From assembly GCA_023261915.1 (NCBI GenBank), contig JALRFT010000261.1, positions 1-8,566 of the forward strand: a stretch of 8,566 nt of DNA, read 5' to 3'. The translations under genes were made by a program, and so were the position numbers. The stretch is from Acidimicrobiales bacterium (lineage in GTDB: Bacteria; Actinomycetota; Acidimicrobiia; Acidimicrobiales; Acidimicrobilacustridaceae). Positions 6,207 to 8,566 of the stretch are shown in pieces; within the stretch, counting starts at the first letter, position 1; the number at the start of each line of letters is the position of its first letter. The notes below the pieces were generated by a model. That model had not been told where the DNA came from and did not search any database. It saw only the letters and a program-made list of their open reading frames with translations.

Positions 6207-7664
6207 TCAGCTCCTGTCGATCGTCCTGAGGGTGGCGTTACCGCCCGGGCGGGCGACACCCATGGCGGCGACGGCTGCCGGTACGAGACCAGCGAGGTCC
6301 GAGGCCACCAGACCCTGCGACCAGCCTAGGTCGGCAGCCCGGCCGTGACCGTACGCCGCCATCCCCGCCGCATGGAACGGTGGCACCCCCTGGGCACACA
6401 GCGACCCCACCATTCCCGCCAGCACGTCCCCGGTGCCCGCTGTCGCCAGCCGGGCGTCACCACTGGTCGACAACAGCACTTCCCCTGAGGGAGAGGCCAC
6501 CACGGTCGTGGGCCCCTTGAGCAACACGACGGCACCGCACGACGACGCGAGTGCCCGGGTCTCGGCAACCCGATCAATGCCGGGGGCGTGCCCGCACAGG
6601 GCGGTGAACTCCCCGTCATGGGGCGTGAGCACGACATGGTCACCGAGTCGACCGGCGCTGAGCCGCCCACTGGCCGCCAGCAGACGGAGCCCGTCAGCGT
6701 CGACGACGACCGGCACTGGCGAACGGTCGACGAGCGTCGCCACCTCGACGGGATCCACCGATGAACCCATGCCGTTGCCAACCACCAACGCCCCAAAACG
6801 TGTCACGTCTGCTGTCATCGCCGCCCACCAGTCCCGCTCGGGCAGAGCCGTGCGGACAACCTCGAGCGGCACCCGGCCACCCGACGTCGTTGCCTCAGGG
6901 GCGACTCCGGGGGTTGACAATCGGACATATCCCGCACCGCTGCGCTGAGCGCCGGCACACACGAGGGCCGCGGCCCCGTCCATGCCCGGACCGCCAGCCA
7001 CTACCCACACGGCGTGATCCCACTTGTGGTCACCCACCTCCCGACGGGGCCAGTGCCCCGCCACGCCGACGTCATCGAGCAAGGTCATGGTGGCCGACGA
7101 AGTGTCGAGCCCGATGTCGGCCACCGTCAACGATCCGACGTAGGACGACCCCGGAGTGAACAGCAGACCGGGCTTGACGGCAGCGAAGGTGACCGTGGCG
7201 TCCGCCCACAATGGACGAGTGCCTTCAGCTACCTCCCCCGTCGTGCCGTCGACGCCCGAGGGGATGTCCACCGCGAGCACCAAAGGCGTGCGATCTGCTG
7301 GGATGCGCGGGGCTGACCACGACCCGCGAAACCCGGTGCCATAGGCAGCGTCAATGACGAGGTCACACAACGGCAGCTCGGCGGGGACCTCGGTGGCGGC
7401 CAACACCTCAACGCGTGCACCCGCCTGTTGCAGCACCGCCGCCGCGGCACGACCGTCGTTGCCGTTGTTGCCCTTGCCCGCCATCACCACGACGCGACGG
7501 CCATAGGCACCACCGAGCAAGTCAAGTGCCCGACGGGCCACCGCTCTCCCCGCCCGCCCAATCAGCACCTCGACCGGTTCGGGGGCGGCAGCATCGATGC
7601 GGGCCATCTCGGCAGGAGTGACCACCGGCGATCCGAGCGGCATTCTCCCCACCACGTCAACCAC
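6207..7664 (-). CDS. nnrD: Bifunctional NAD(P)HX epimerase / ADP-dependent dehydratase
   Basis: This is a metabolite-repair enzyme for damaged NADH and NADPH hydrates. The N-terminal YjeF_N epimerase domain (about 12-205) shows VVVMAGKGNNGNDGR (58-72), VIDAAYGTGFRG (103-114) and AVDIPSGVDGTTGE (131-144). The C-terminal ribokinase-like ADP-dependent (S)-NAD(P)HX dehydratase domain (about 215-475) shows VVGNGMG (294-300), VVDADGL (320-326), LTPHDGEF (346-353), LLKGPTTVV (381-389) and the ATP/ADP site ATAGTGDVLAG (407-417). At 485 aa it has the normal length of the fused form. GTG 7664 overlaps acpS by 8 bp; a later GTG (7655) or ATG (7643) in the same frame is possible because no clear ribosome binding site decides. 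The acpS-nnrD-(CBS)-alr order agrees with related actinobacteria. Confidence 0.95.
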   Translation of the reverse strand: MVDVVGRMPLGSPVVTPAEMARIDAAAPEPVEVLIGRAGRAVARRALDLLGGAYGRRVVVMAGKGNNGNDGRAAAAVLQQAGARVEVLAATEVPAELPLCDLVIDAAYGTGFRGSWSAPRIPADRTPLVLAVDIPSGVDGTTGEVAEGTRPLWADATVTFAAVKPGLLFTPGSSYVGSLTVADIGLDTSSATMTLLDDVGVAGHWPRREVGDHKWDHAVWVVAGGPGMDGAAALVCAGAQRSGAGYVRLSTPGVAPEATTSGGRVPLEVVRTALPERDWWAAMTADVTRFGALVVGNGMGSSVDPVEVATLVDRSPVPVVVDADGLRLLAASGRLSAGRLGDHVVLTPHDGEFTALCGHAPGIDRVAETRALASSCGAVVLLKGPTTVVASPSGEVLLSTSGDARLATAGTGDVLAGMVGSLCAQGVPPFHAAGMAAYGHGRAADLGWSQGLVASDLAGLVPAAVAAMGVARPGGNATLRTIDRS

Positions 7665-8040
7665 CCGAGGCCACCACCACCGCCGCGGCGACCGATGAGC
7701 TGTGGGTGAGACTCACGTGGAACGAGGCCACCCCGCGTTCAGCCGCCAGCGTCGCAGCCGTGTCGTGCAGGTGGATCGACGGTTCCCCTGACGCCGAACG
7801 CACCACCTCGATGGAGCGCAACGGCGTGGCGCCAAGTCCGGCTCCGAGCGACTTGAGCACGGCTTCCTTCGCTGCGAACCGGACAGCGAATCGTTGGGAG
7901 GGATCACGCGAGGCTCGGGCCCACGCGGCCTCCTCGGGTGTGAACACACGATCCACAACCGAGGGAGTACGAGCAATGGTGGCCCGCATGCGCTCAACCT
8001 CAACGAGATCGATCCCCACACCAACCACCCCGGAAGGCAT
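7657..8040 (-). CDS. acpS: Holo-[acyl-carrier-protein] synthase
   Basis: AcpS moves the 4'-phosphopantetheine arm from CoA to a serine of acyl carrier protein, activating fatty acid synthesis. From ATG 8040 the protein is 127 aa, typical for this trimeric enzyme. VGIDLVEVER (8-17) carries the Mg-binding D11, FTPEE (33-37) follows, and RFAAKEAVLKSLG (54-66) holds the second metal ligand E59 and the CoA-binding lysines. The C-terminal HVSLTHSSSVAAAVVV is characteristic. An in-frame GTG at 8052 would overlap the upstream gene by 8 bp. I prefer the ATG because a GGTGG lies 8 bases upstream and the family usually starts a few residues before the GIDLVE motif. It is followed by nnrD with an overlap of about 8 bp. 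Confidence 0.94.
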   Translation of the reverse strand: MPSGVVGVGIDLVEVERMRATIARTPSVVDRVFTPEEAAWARASRDPSQRFAVRFAAKEAVLKSLGAGLGATPLRSIEVVRSASGEPSIHLHDTAATLAAERGVASFHVSLTHSSSVAAAVVVASGG

Positions 8041-8044
8041 CGGC

Positions 8045-8440
8045 TCAGCCACCCTGACCGCGCCAGTATCGGGCGAGTTCGTTGATGGGGTCGGTCATGA
8101 GTTCGGTGATGCCAACGGTGGCGAGCACGTCGTCGCGGAACGCCGGTTCGGTCTCTAACACGGCGTCGCGAAGCGCCGTGTAGCGCTCCCGATACCCCTC
8201 GAGAACCGAACGGAGCGTTTCCACGGCGAGGCCATCACGAAGCGTGACATGCAACAGCGTCAGACCGGTGGCCTGTTTGTCCTTCACCTCGGGCACGATC
8301 AACACCGTCCGCCCGTCGGATGCTCCGCGGGCCATCAGCACCCGCTGTTCGGCGGCCACCCGTCGTTTGGTACCACGCAGCACTGGGTTGGTGGCCGTGC
8401 GGCTCCGCAGTTCGCGACTGATACCGGCAGCATCCACCAC
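8045..8440 (-). CDS. Hypothetical protein, possibly C-terminal part of a longer gene
   Basis: I do not recognise this family. From GTG 8440 the product is 131 aa, soluble, rich in Arg, Leu and Glu, with an apparent beta strand (TVLIVPEVKD), then TGLTLLHVTLRDGL and a helical C-terminal half ending PINELARYWRGQGG. No membrane segment or signal peptide is visible. The stop lies 4 bp before acpS, so it belongs to the same transcript. The start is doubtful: the only nearby start codons are two GTGs (8440, 8437) without a good ribosome binding site, and the same frame stays open to the window end. The 15 or so codons upstream of 8440 (RYGIDGRLDADQEPAIE) look coding. It may therefore be the end of a longer or frameshifted gene. 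Confidence 0.6.
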   Translation of the reverse strand: MVDAAGISRELRSRTATNPVLRGTKRRVAAEQRVLMARGASDGRTVLIVPEVKDKQATGLTLLHVTLRDGLAVETLRSVLEGYRERYTALRDAVLETEPAFRDDVLATVGITELMTDPINELARYWRGQGG

Positions 8441-8459
8441 CTCAATGGCCGGTTCCTGA

Positions 8460-8566
8460 TCAGCGTCCAGACGACCATCGATCCCGTAGCGCGTCCACCG
8501 CGACCGATCCGCCGTCGACAGCGGCGATGTGCACGGCCGGGGGCAGTCCCACCGCGACCCGCGCCG
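8460..8566 (-). CDS. Possible 3' end of an upstream gene, partial
   Basis: From the right edge, a minus-strand frame one base off that of the hypothetical gene reads VAVGLPPAVHIAAVDGG, then SVAVDALRDRWSSGR and a TGA at 8462-8460. Its first 25 codons have high third-position GC and ordinary composition; the last nine are less typical. The competing frame over the same bases gives an unlikely Cys/Pro/Arg-rich peptide. So 8490-8566 is probably coding in this frame. It is either the C-terminus of a separate gene 19 bp upstream of the hypothetical one, or the front part of that same gene before a frameshift. Product unknown. Confidence 0.4.
   Translation of the reverse strand, partial: ARVAVGLPPAVHIAAVDGGSVAVDALRDRWSSGR

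Noticed and set aside
7671..7680. GTG repeat at the 3' end of acpS as a microsatellite
   Set aside because: It encodes the conserved valine run of the last AcpS beta strand and is only three to four units long.

Overview
The window is high-GC, densely packed actinobacterial chromosome. Almost every gene lies on the minus strand. Reading along that strand (right to left), the order is hypothetical gene(s), acpS, nnrD/nnrE, a CBS-pair gene, alr, tsaE, tsaB, rimI, tsaD, groES, groEL. This matches the housekeeping block known from Mycobacterium and relatives (nnr, alr, tsaE, tsaB, rimI, tsaD, groES, groEL). The codon use and the extra genes would suit a deep-branching actinobacterium such as Acidimicrobiia, but that placement is an inference.

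Left part (1-537): the start of groEL and a complete groES, preceded by a leader that carries a near-consensus CIRCE operator (HrcA site) over a possible promoter, and a separate perfect 19-bp palindrome. Middle-left (619 to about 3354): tsaE, tsaB, rimI and tsaD overlap by 4-7 bp and form one translationally coupled unit for tRNA t6A37 synthesis and N-terminal acetylation. TsaC/Sua5, which makes the threonylcarbamoyl-AMP intermediate, is not in the window.

Centre (about 3498-4589): the only plus-strand gene. It encodes a bacterial eRF1-like protein (baeRF family 2, Rv2629 type; the wider group includes the ribosome hibernation factor Balon). It is divergent from tsaE and convergent with alr, so it interrupts the block. 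This is the most interesting gene here.

Right part (4599-8566): alr (D-alanine supply), a two-CBS-domain protein, a bifunctional NAD(P)HX epimerase/dehydratase and acpS (activation of acyl carrier protein) are spaced by -8 to +4 bp and look like one operon. At the right edge two reading frames look coding in succession: an unrecognised C-terminal protein (8045-8440, open to the window end) and a different frame ending at 8460. They are either two genes or one gene with a frameshift.

No tRNA, rRNA, CRISPR, transposon or insertion sequence was seen, and no gene-free stretch exceeds 300 bp. The window is mostly conserved housekeeping. The points that merit follow-up are the Balon-like insertion, the groES leader palindrome, the CBS gene in the cell-wall/cofactor operon and the frame conflict at the right edge.
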